This document shows positions 14,863-20,994 of a DNA stretch of 20,994 nt, piece after piece. This DNA comes from an uncultured Thalassolituus sp. (GTDB taxonomy: Bacteria; Pseudomonadota; Gammaproteobacteria; Pseudomonadales; Oceanobacteraceae). Within the stretch, counting starts at the first letter, position 1. Each line of letters begins with the position of its first letter. Made by a program: the position numbers and the translations under genes. A model generated the notes under the pieces. It was not told where the DNA came from, did not search any database, and saw only the letters and a list, made by a program, of their open reading frames with translations. The stretch lies in contig CAJXIT010000017.1 of NCBI GenBank assembly GCA_913054055.1, positions 1-20,994 of the forward strand. Direction: 5' to 3'.

Positions 14863-16395
14863 TTAGAGCTTATCCTCCAAACGTACATCTCCTTCCTCAT
14901 CTCCCTCACTGGCCGTCATAACCTGGGGGTTTGTAGCCCCAAAATAGCCATAAATTGATGAAGCAATACTCATTGGCTCCCAGGTGGGCGAGCCTTCTGC
15001 AGGCACTGTATACTGATTATTCGTTTTACTAGTTCCCGCTCTCACAGTGGCCCCAACAACACTGCCCAAAGCAGCCGCTTCTTTAGTCGGTCGAACACCT
15101 GCCCCACCAAATGTATACAGGTTTTGGTTATTTGCGTGATCCCAACCATTAGAGTTATTGAGATTAACAAGACGACCAAAATCACCAAAGACATTAATCA
15201 CAATGTTATTCGTCACGGTGCGGTTGGCACCTGAAATAGTTGTCACACCAGCTTCCGCAGCTTTAATATGAGCCACACCCGCCTTAATAGCCTCCATCAA
15301 GTCATCCATACGCCCAGGATAACGATCCACACCGTTATTGTGATCATCCCAACCACCCAAGCCCGGTGTACCTACCGCCATATATAAAGTTTGTGGGTTA
15401 TGCAAAGCCAAGGTAACAGCAGCTTCTATTTGATTCGAAAAACTACCACCGGGATAAGTCACGCCCAAAGCTTCAGCACTGGACAAATTACCATTGCCAT
15501 CCGTTCCCTCTAACAAATCAGACAGATCTGTCATCTTTTCTTCAAGCTCAGTTCGCTTGTCAAACCCATCCCAAGCTTTTTGATAGGTCGCCTTACTGGG
15601 TTCAACCAAACTTAAACGCTGCTGCAATAAACTTGTAATCGCATCTTCAGAGCTACCGATGCTGCCTCGTGTATAAGGGTTATTAAACTGATTATCCATG
15701 GTCAATCCACGCAGGTACAAAGGCAATGGATTATTAGGATCTACCGCATAGGTTTGCGTATCACCTTCAAACGAAACAAACGGCAAAGTCAGCTCTTCCA
15801 AGCTTCCCATTGTCGTCCCATCAGCTAAATTTGCACCAGCATACGTATCTGAATTTTGCATCATCATTAGCGCCAAGCGCGATCCAATACCCGGAGAATT
15901 TTCTATATCCAACGTACCCTTATGGGACATGAAAATACTTTCTCGGTGAGACCGTGTTGGGCTTTTTTGCTTATAGATGGTGCGATAAACGGACATATCA
16001 CCTGCAGCAATCATATCTTCCATATGCGCCCCACCTGCATTGCGCCAAAATCCATTTGCTGTTATTTGCCAGTCATCATCATCTACACCAGCATCCGCTA
16101 GCGCCTCTGCTTCTGTACGCAAAATTTCCGTTCCAAACTCACCTGCATAACTGTTCACAGAATGCAGTTCAATGTCCGTAATATTGGTTAAATTCCCTGC
16201 TAGTTCAGAGGCTCCACCATACATAAAAATATTAATCACTTGAGGCATTACAGCCGGGGCAGTGACATTCACGGCACTATAATCTGGACTTGCCGCATGC
16301 GCTTTTTGAGCCATAGCTGATACACCCAGACCAACAGGTATAACTGGAGATGCAGCTAGGGCCGAGCTTAATTTTAAAAAGTGTCTTCTTAACAT
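14863..16395 (-). CDS. DUF1501 family exported protein, Tat signal
   Basis: Protein of 510 residues in the DUF1501 family (alkaline-phosphatase-like fold by family knowledge), function unknown. The N-terminus MLRRHFLKLSSALAASP is a twin-arginine signal (R3-R4-x-F-L-K) with likely cleavage after AHA (32-34), implying export of a folded protein. Family blocks are INIFMYGGASELAGNL (55-69), SPTRSHRESIF (145-155), GGWDDHNNGVDRYPGR (347-362), NVFGDFGR (401-408) and GWDHAN (417-422). The first block reads GGASEL rather than the GGADGL of many members, so one acidic residue is missing. The ribosome site AGGAGG overlaps the stop of the upstream DUF1800-like gene, 12 nt away, which suggests coupling. 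It ends at a strong terminator. Confidence 0.87.
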   Translation of the reverse strand: MLRRHFLKLSSALAASPVIPVGLGVSAMAQKAHAASPDYSAVNVTAPAVMPQVINIFMYGGASELAGNLTNITDIELHSVNSYAGEFGTEILRTEAEALADAGVDDDDWQITANGFWRNAGGAHMEDMIAAGDMSVYRTIYKQKSPTRSHRESIFMSHKGTLDIENSPGIGSRLALMMMQNSDTYAGANLADGTTMGSLEELTLPFVSFEGDTQTYAVDPNNPLPLYLRGLTMDNQFNNPYTRGSIGSSEDAITSLLQQRLSLVEPSKATYQKAWDGFDKRTELEEKMTDLSDLLEGTDGNGNLSSAEALGVTYPGGSFSNQIEAAVTLALHNPQTLYMAVGTPGLGGWDDHNNGVDRYPGRMDDLMEAIKAGVAHIKAAEAGVTTISGANRTVTNNIVINVFGDFGRLVNLNNSNGWDHANNQNLYTFGGAGVRPTKEAAALGSVVGATVRAGTSKTNNQYTVPAEGSPTWEPMSIASSIYGYFGATNPQVMTASEGDEEGDVRLEDKL

Positions 16396-16407
16396 ATTCC
16401 TGCCCTC

Positions 16408-18150
16408 CTATTGACCAACGGCTTTGAAGTAATAAAATTCTGGTAAACGAGAAATATAGTCCAGCATGATTTCGGCAAAGTCATCTGCCCAGTATTCGTA
16501 CAACTCACCATTACCGTTATCACTTCGTCGTAATTCTAACACTTCATCGTAATACCTGAGGTGATCACGACGCTCACCCTCAACCCTGAAAGCCTCAACC
16601 TCTTCATCAGACGCTCTTCTACCTAGCGCCGTTAAAAATACAAAATCGATAAACTGGTTAACTCCAATTCCATCAAGCTCAGGTTTTAAGTTTTCAGTTC
16701 CTGCCTCATAAAATGATCCGTCTGTAATATCAAAAGGAGGCTCTCTTGGCTCTGCTGCCTCAGTATAATCAACTGCTTCCGGAAAGTTTCTTCCATCAAA
16801 AGCCCTGTTATTCATCAAGACAGACTCACGAATACCTTTGTGATAAGTTGCAAAACTCAATACATCCATAGGTAAAAACGGGGTTCGTCCAATCTTGGCA
16901 TCCATGGCAGCCCAACCCATATTATGTACAGCATAAGAGCCGCCATTGTTCGTAGAATCTAACACCCACCGAAAAACATCCCTTCTCATAGGAAAAGCAT
17001 CTGCTCTAGGCGACCAATGCATCGCCCCCAGAAAGCCAAACGCATTTTCTTCAAAGGTTTTTGGGCGCTGTGAGTTAAGTAAAAACTCTTTTGAAAATAT
17101 AATACCCATAAATACATCTTCAAAAGTTACGGGCCCTGTATTAACAATATTCTGAATCAAACCTTGTTTCGCAGCGGTTGTTGAACCATCTAAAAAGTAA
17201 TTTACTATCACTTCTGTGACACGCGGAATTAATAATGGATGCCCTGCAACTAAGTCATACAGTCCATCGCAATCACTGATGTAATTATCAAACACCTTTA
17301 CAGTCCCAGACCCATCAGGCACATCAAAGCTCTTCATGAGCTGATAATCTGCACCGTTATCAGTGAGATACCATTCCGAACAAGCGATACCGCCATTTAT
17401 GGTATTTCTCTGCTCTTCTTCAGTGTCATTAAATAAACCTAAGTACAGCTCAAACATCTCTAAAGCATGGTTCTCTGCAGAGCGTGAAACACGCCAACGA
17501 CTTAGGTTATGCAGCCAAGCCCGAACGGTGTCCCGTATAGGAGTATCCTTTTCAATTGTCTCTTGCAAATAACCTAAAACTCGAGAAATATCCTGAGAGT
17601 TTGTACTGTCCATTTCGCGCGCAGGACTAAACATTATTGTATTGGCCAAAAAGTAACTCATCCAATAGCTCATCATATCTTTGCTAACTGGATAGCCTTG
17701 CACCCTAGCCATAAACCTTTGGTGAGGGTGATCGCCATCAAAACTGGTAAAGCGGGCAGGAATTGAATCATCTTCCACTGTTTCAGGGTCATCTGCTAAA
17801 CCAAACACCTCATCGTAAGCGTTTTTCAGTTCAGCCTGACTTAGTGGCTTTTTCATTTGTACTTGCAAAGTATTTATGAAGCTGGATTGCTGAATGACCG
17901 GATCATCCAACCCCTGGGTCAAATCAAAAAATTCATCCATTGGTAGGCCACGGTACATAGTGGATAGGGCTTTGTTAGCCACCATGTACTGATCTTCTGG
18001 AGATAAGGCATTAAACTCCCCTTGTGACAGAGTAAAGCTATGCTGTAACACCCCCTCTTCTGCACCAGCTGCCTTTTGCGGAGAACTGGGCTTGCAGCCC
18101 GCAAGCAAGATAGTCGCTACCACTAATGTTAAATACCTAGCTATCACCAT
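16408..18150 (-). CDS. DUF1800-like lipoprotein, partner of DUF1501 protein
   Basis: Predicted lipoprotein of 580 residues with the signal peptide MVIARYLTLVVATILLAGC; lipobox L16-A17-G18-C19, followed by Lys. The middle resembles DUF1800 proteins: RDTVRAWLHNLSRWRVS then SAENHALEMFELYLG (about 224-238), which parallels the NENYARELMELFTLG motif of that family. A later FDNYISDCDGLYDLVAGHP parallels its downstream helical region. The match is divergent, so the family call is tentative. DUF1800 followed by DUF1501 is a recurrent gene pair, and the 12-nt junction here supports it. A GAGGTG ribosome site precedes the ATG. The function of the pair is unknown; both would act outside the cytoplasm. 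Confidence 0.65.
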   Translation of the reverse strand: MVIARYLTLVVATILLAGCKPSSPQKAAGAEEGVLQHSFTLSQGEFNALSPEDQYMVANKALSTMYRGLPMDEFFDLTQGLDDPVIQQSSFINTLQVQMKKPLSQAELKNAYDEVFGLADDPETVEDDSIPARFTSFDGDHPHQRFMARVQGYPVSKDMMSYWMSYFLANTIMFSPAREMDSTNSQDISRVLGYLQETIEKDTPIRDTVRAWLHNLSRWRVSRSAENHALEMFELYLGLFNDTEEEQRNTINGGIACSEWYLTDNGADYQLMKSFDVPDGSGTVKVFDNYISDCDGLYDLVAGHPLLIPRVTEVIVNYFLDGSTTAAKQGLIQNIVNTGPVTFEDVFMGIIFSKEFLLNSQRPKTFEENAFGFLGAMHWSPRADAFPMRRDVFRWVLDSTNNGGSYAVHNMGWAAMDAKIGRTPFLPMDVLSFATYHKGIRESVLMNNRAFDGRNFPEAVDYTEAAEPREPPFDITDGSFYEAGTENLKPELDGIGVNQFIDFVFLTALGRRASDEEVEAFRVEGERRDHLRYYDEVLELRRSDNGNGELYEYWADDFAEIMLDYISRLPEFYYFKAVGQ

Positions 18151-18194
18151 GTGATCACCTCAACTGCCTAAATAGATCAATTTGCAAACAAAAT

Positions 18195-18200
18195 ATTATA
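18195..18200 (-). promoter_or_regulatory. Likely -10 box of the DUF1800-DUF1501 pair
   Basis: A perfect TATAAT lies on the minus strand about 45 nt before the DUF1800-like start, predicting a leader near 37 nt. No good -35 was found at 16-18 bp, so it may depend on an activator. Confidence 0.4.
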
Positions 18201-18281
18201 GCCATTCTGATAGAAACCTTAGTGAATGACTGTGACAAACCCCCCAAATAGTCACTTTTTCTATTTATTCTTGTATTTTTT

Positions 18282-18310
18282 TTGAGGATAGCTTGATTGA
18301 ACTGCATAAA
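18282..18310 (+). promoter_or_regulatory. Tentative EF-G2 gene promoter
   Basis: TTGAGG (18282-18287) and CATAAA (18305-18310) are 17 bp apart; each matches 4 of 6 consensus bases. If used, the leader to the EF-G2 start would be about 210 nt. Other weak combinations exist downstream (for example TTGAAC at 18343). Confidence 0.28.
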
Positions 18311-18415
18311 CGGAATGTTTCTGTAGGCACTAGGAATACCAATTGAACACTAGGACCTGCTTTTTTAATGGCGAATTATGTCTTTTATGCGCTCAAATAC
18401 CTTAAAACAGTTATT

Positions 18416-18460
18416 AAAATCACTTTTTATGGGTTTATTCTCTGATTAAGTGATTTTTTT
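18416..18460 (+). promoter_or_regulatory. AT-rich hairpin with U-run in the EF-G2 leader
   Basis: AAAATCACTT (18416-18425) and AAGTGATTTT (18448-18457) form a perfect 10-bp stem with a 22-nt loop, running into T18454-18460. It resembles a weak intrinsic terminator or attenuator, 67 nt before the EF-G2 ATG. It could instead be the terminator of an undetected short RNA. Confidence 0.4.
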
Positions 18461-18468
18461 GTTCATTA

Positions 18469-18531
18469 ATGAAGCTAAAGCCTTTAAAATCTCGCACGAA
18501 ATTTTCCCTGCTAGTTTTGAGCAACTTATGA
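18469..18531 (+). CDS. Possible 20-codon leader peptide overlapping the EF-G2 start
   Basis: A short frame, MKLKPLKSRTKFSLLVLSNL, begins with ATG just after the leader hairpin and its TGA overlaps the EF-G2 ATG as ATGA. It is basic, then hydrophobic. Its own ribosome site is poor, and so is that of the EF-G2 gene (GAG, 6 nt upstream), so translational coupling would make sense. Too short to recognise as a family; it may be chance. Confidence 0.3.
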   Translation: MKLKPLKSRTKFSLLVLSNL

Positions 18532-20618
18532 CTGATCTATCAAAATATAGAAATATAGGTATCTTCGCCCACGTTGATGCCGGTAAAACTACTACCACTG
18601 AGCGTATTCTTAAGCTAACTGGTAAAATCCATAAAACAGGTGAGGTTCACGATGGTGAATCGACAACTGACTTCATGGAACAAGAAGCTGAGCGCGGTAT
18701 TACCATTCAGTCAGCTGCGATCACTACCTTCTGGGATGATCACCGCATGAACATCATCGATACTCCTGGGCACGTTGACTTCACTGTTGAAGTATATCGT
18801 TCTCTTAAAGTACTAGATGGCGGCATCGGCGTATTCTGTGGTTCTGGTGGTGTTGAGCCTCAATCAGAAACAAACTGGCGTTATGCGGATGAGTCGGGCG
18901 TTTCTCGTATCATCTTCGTAAACAAATTAGACCGTTTAGGTGCTGATTTCCTTAAAGTTGTTGACCAAGTAGAAAACGTACTAGGTGCTAAGCCACTTGT
19001 TATGACCCTACCTATCGGTACAGAAGATGACTTCGTTGGTGTGGTTGATCTACTAACTGAAAAAGCTTACATCTGGGATGACACTGGTCTTCCTGAAAAC
19101 TACGTTGTTGAAGACATCCCTGCTGACATGGTTGAAGATTGCGCCATGTACCGTGAACAGCTAATCGAAACCGCTGTTGAAGTAGACGACGACCTAATGA
19201 TGGCTTACATGGAAGGCGAAATGCCAACTATGGATCAAATCAAAGCCTGTATCCGTAAAGGTACCAACGAGCTAACGTTCTTCCCAACATACTGTGGTTC
19301 AGCGTTCAAAAACAAAGGCATCCAGTTAATTCTTGATGCGGTTGTGGATTACCTACCATCTCCAACAGACGTTATCCCACAAGATCTAACAGATGAAGTT
19401 GGCGAGCCTACTGGCCAAAAAGCCATCGTATCTACTGAAGAGCCTTTCCGTGCGCTTGCGTTCAAAATCATGGATGACCGTTTTGGTGCCCTGACTTTCG
19501 TACGTATTTACTCTGGTGTGCTTAAGAAAGGCGATACCATTCTTAACTCTTTCACTGGCAAAACAGAACGTGTTGGCCGTATGTGTGAAATGGAAGCGGA
19601 TGAGCGTAAAGAACTGGATTCAGCGCAAGCTGGTGACATTATCGCCATCGTGGGTATGAAGAACGTTCAAACTGGTCATACTCTATGTGATCCTAAAAAC
19701 GAATGTACACTTGAAGCCATGGTATTCCCAGAGCCAGTAATCTCGATTGCTGTTACGCCTACTGATAAAGGTGGCGCTGAGAAAATGGGCATCGCCATCG
19801 GTAAAATGGTTGCAGAAGATCCAACATTCGTTGTTCAAACTGACGAAGAAACTGGTCAAACCATCCTTAAGGGTATGGGTGAACTTCACTTAGATATCAA
19901 AGTAGATATCCTTAAGCGTACTTACAACGTTGACCTAGAAGTAGGTGAGCCACAAGTATCTTACCGTGAAACCATCACTAAGCCGGTTGAAGATTCTTAC
20001 ACGCATAAGAAGCAGTCTGGTGGTTCAGGTCAGTTCGGTAAAATTGATTACCGTATCAAGCCTGGCGAACAAGGTTCTGGTTTCACTTTCTCATCAACAG
20101 TTGTTGGTGGTAACGTTCCTAAAGAATTCTTCCCAGCGATTGAGAAGGGTTTTGCAGGCATGATGAACAACGGTGTTCTAGCTGGTTTCCCAGTACTAGA
20201 CGTAGAAATCGAGCTTTACGATGGTGGCTTCCACGCGGTTGACTCCTCTGCAGTAGCGTTTGAACTAGCGGCACGCGGCGCGTTCCGTCAGTCTATCCCT
20301 AAAGCGGGTGCACAACTTCTTGAGCCAATCATGAAAGTTGACGTATTCACTCCAGATGACCACGTTGGTGATGTAATCGGTGACCTTAACCGTCGTCGCG
20401 GCATGATCGCAGGCCAAGAAGCAGCAGGTACTGGTGTTCGCATCAAGGCTGACGTGCCTCTATCTGAAATGTTCGGTTACATTGGACACCTACGTACTAT
20501 GACTTCTGGTCGTGGTCAGTTCTCAATGGAATTCGCACACTACGCACCTTGCCCTAACTCAGTTGCTGAAAAAGTAATTGAAGAAGAGAAAGAGCGTCAA
20601 GCAGCTAAAAACAAATAA
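18528..20618 (+). CDS. fusA2: Elongation factor G, EF-G2-type paralogue
   Basis: Translational GTPase that drives ribosomal translocation (and, for some EF-Gs, ribosome recycling). The start MTDLSKYRNIGIFAHVDAGK gives 696 residues, normal for EF-G. GTPase motifs are intact: AHVDAGKT (14-21), RGITI (56-60), DTPGH with catalytic His82 (78-82), NKLD (132-135) and GSAFKNKG. Domains II-V follow, with KQSGGSGQFGKIDY in domain IV. The N-terminus and GKIHKTGEVHDGESTTDFM match the secondary EF-G of Vibrio (fusA2) better than canonical FusA (MARTTPIERYRNIG). rpsL, rpsG and tuf are absent, supporting a stand-alone paralogue. An in-frame GTG at 18450 would add 26 unlike residues and is not preferred. A terminator follows. 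Confidence 0.93.
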   Translation: MTDLSKYRNIGIFAHVDAGKTTTTERILKLTGKIHKTGEVHDGESTTDFMEQEAERGITIQSAAITTFWDDHRMNIIDTPGHVDFTVEVYRSLKVLDGGIGVFCGSGGVEPQSETNWRYADESGVSRIIFVNKLDRLGADFLKVVDQVENVLGAKPLVMTLPIGTEDDFVGVVDLLTEKAYIWDDTGLPENYVVEDIPADMVEDCAMYREQLIETAVEVDDDLMMAYMEGEMPTMDQIKACIRKGTNELTFFPTYCGSAFKNKGIQLILDAVVDYLPSPTDVIPQDLTDEVGEPTGQKAIVSTEEPFRALAFKIMDDRFGALTFVRIYSGVLKKGDTILNSFTGKTERVGRMCEMEADERKELDSAQAGDIIAIVGMKNVQTGHTLCDPKNECTLEAMVFPEPVISIAVTPTDKGGAEKMGIAIGKMVAEDPTFVVQTDEETGQTILKGMGELHLDIKVDILKRTYNVDLEVGEPQVSYRETITKPVEDSYTHKKQSGGSGQFGKIDYRIKPGEQGSGFTFSSTVVGGNVPKEFFPAIEKGFAGMMNNGVLAGFPVLDVEIELYDGGFHAVDSSAVAFELAARGAFRQSIPKAGAQLLEPIMKVDVFTPDDHVGDVIGDLNRRRGMIAGQEAAGTGVRIKADVPLSEMFGYIGHLRTMTSGRGQFSMEFAHYAPCPNSVAEKVIEEEKERQAAKNK

Positions 20619-20637
20619 GTTTTTAACTTGCTGATAC

Positions 20638-20672
20638 AAAAGGTCACCTTTTAATGAGGGTGGCCTTTTTTT
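20638..20672 (+). terminator. Intrinsic terminator of the EF-G2 gene
   Basis: AAAAGGTCACC pairs with GGTGGCCTTTT (11 bp, one G-U) around a 10-nt loop and ends in T7. It starts 20 nt after the stop codon. Confidence 0.92.
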
Positions 20673-20810
20673 GTGCCTTAAAATAACTAATAATTTAAAA
20701 AATCTAAGTCACATAGTGCGATTCGGATAAACATCGTCAGCCCATCTAGAAACATGACTCTTGTCTAGTACTCCTCTTACTAAATAATAAAGCTAGTGAT
20801 TTCTGTTTGA

Positions 20811-20891
20811 AGTTGTACAGAGGCGATAAAAATAAAGACCTTTCATTAAGTAGGGACCTGTCCTGTAAAGACACACCTCTCTCGTACAACT
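20811..20891. repeat. Imperfect long inverted repeat, possible structured RNA
   Basis: AGTTGTAC (20811-20818) pairs perfectly with GTACAACT (20884-20891), and GAGG (20820-20823) with CCTC (20876-20879). The interior holds a further small GGGAC..GTCC symmetry. A short T-run (20893-20897) follows on the plus strand. Could be a small RNA, a regulator site or chance. Confidence 0.4.
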
Positions 20892-20907
20892 ATTTTTCAG
20901 CAGACGC

Positions 20908-20930
20908 AAAAAAAGGCAGCCTCAGCCACC
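20908..20930 (-). terminator. Likely terminator of a minus-strand gene beyond the edge
   Basis: On the minus strand GGTGGC and GCTGCC form a 6-bp stem (two G-U pairs) with a TGAG loop, followed by T7. This fits a gene converging on the EF-G2 gene from beyond the right edge. Confidence 0.5.
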
Positions 20931-20994
20931 CTTTTATAATACTAACAAACCATCAAACTTATTTTATCGCTTTAACTTTCTTTTCACGCTAAAT

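Larger units (their letters stand above)
20673..20994. other. Non-coding tail after the EF-G2 gene
   Basis: About 320 bp with no convincing gene. It holds an inverted-repeat element (20811-20891) and a likely minus-strand terminator (20908-20930). A 61-codon plus-strand frame (20807-20992) has no ribosome site and no recognisable protein features. The last 31 bases could be the end of a minus-strand gene finishing ..KRKLKR then TAA at 20964-20966, but that is too little to call. Confidence 0.5.

Noticed and set aside
18232..18260. GTGAC/GTCAC hairpin followed by T5
   Set aside because: Only a 5-bp stem with a 14-nt loop; too weak to call a terminator or operator.
18450..18527. 26-residue N-terminal extension of EF-G2 from an in-frame GTG
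   Set aside because: The GTG lies in the 3' arm of the leader hairpin, and the extension does not resemble any EF-G; the ATG at 18528 gives the family N-terminus.
20807..20992. 61-codon plus-strand frame after the EF-G2 gene
   Set aside because: No ribosome site, overlaps the palindromic element and the minus-strand terminator, and has no recognisable composition.

Overview
The window looks like chromosomal DNA of a marine-type gammaproteobacterium. The ribosomal proteins and SecY resemble E. coli/Pseudomonas/Vibrio homologues in sequence and length. GC content is moderate, and the DUF1501/DUF1800 and DUF4266/DUF3570 families are common in marine heterotrophs. An Oceanospirillales-like host is a reasonable guess, but genus cannot be read from this sequence.

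Positions 1-12957 (minus strand) hold one continuous S10-spc-alpha supra-operon of 26 genes. The order is rpsJ-rplC-rplD-rplW-rplB-rpsS-rplV-rpsC-rplP-rpmC-rpsQ-rplN-rplX-rplE-rpsN-rpsH-rplF-rplR-rpsE-rpmD-rplO-secY-rpmJ-rpsM-rpsK-rpsD-rpoA; rpoA runs off the left edge. Most junctions are overlapping or under 30 nt. A perfect-consensus sigma-70 promoter (TTGACA, 17 bp, TATAAT) sits just upstream of rpsJ. The longer gaps are rpsJ-rplC, rpsN-rpsH (hairpin) and rpmJ-rpsM (large hairpins, the place of the alpha-operon S4 leader). Together the genes supply ribosomal proteins, the SecY channel subunit and the RNA polymerase alpha subunit.

Positions 13030-18150 interrupt the usual linkage between the S10 and str operons. 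Two plus-strand genes encode a DUF4266 lipoprotein and a DUF3570 predicted outer-membrane protein. They are tightly overlapped and end in a bidirectional terminator. Convergent to them is a minus-strand pair: a lipoprotein resembling DUF1800, then a Tat-exported DUF1501 protein. Both pairs are envelope-directed proteins of unknown function.

Positions 18151-20994 hold a long leader region, then a stand-alone elongation factor G of the EF-G2 type (plus strand) with a terminator. A roughly 320 bp non-coding tail follows, with a palindromic element and a likely minus-strand terminator for a gene beyond the right edge. rpsL, rpsG and tuf, the usual fusA neighbours, are absent.

No tRNA, rRNA, IS element, CRISPR array or phage gene was recognised. 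The strongest candidates for new biology are modest: the overlapping 20-codon upstream frame and structured leader of the EF-G2 gene, the ribosome-binding site embedded in the DUF4266 glycine/cysteine tail, and the two exported-protein pairs.
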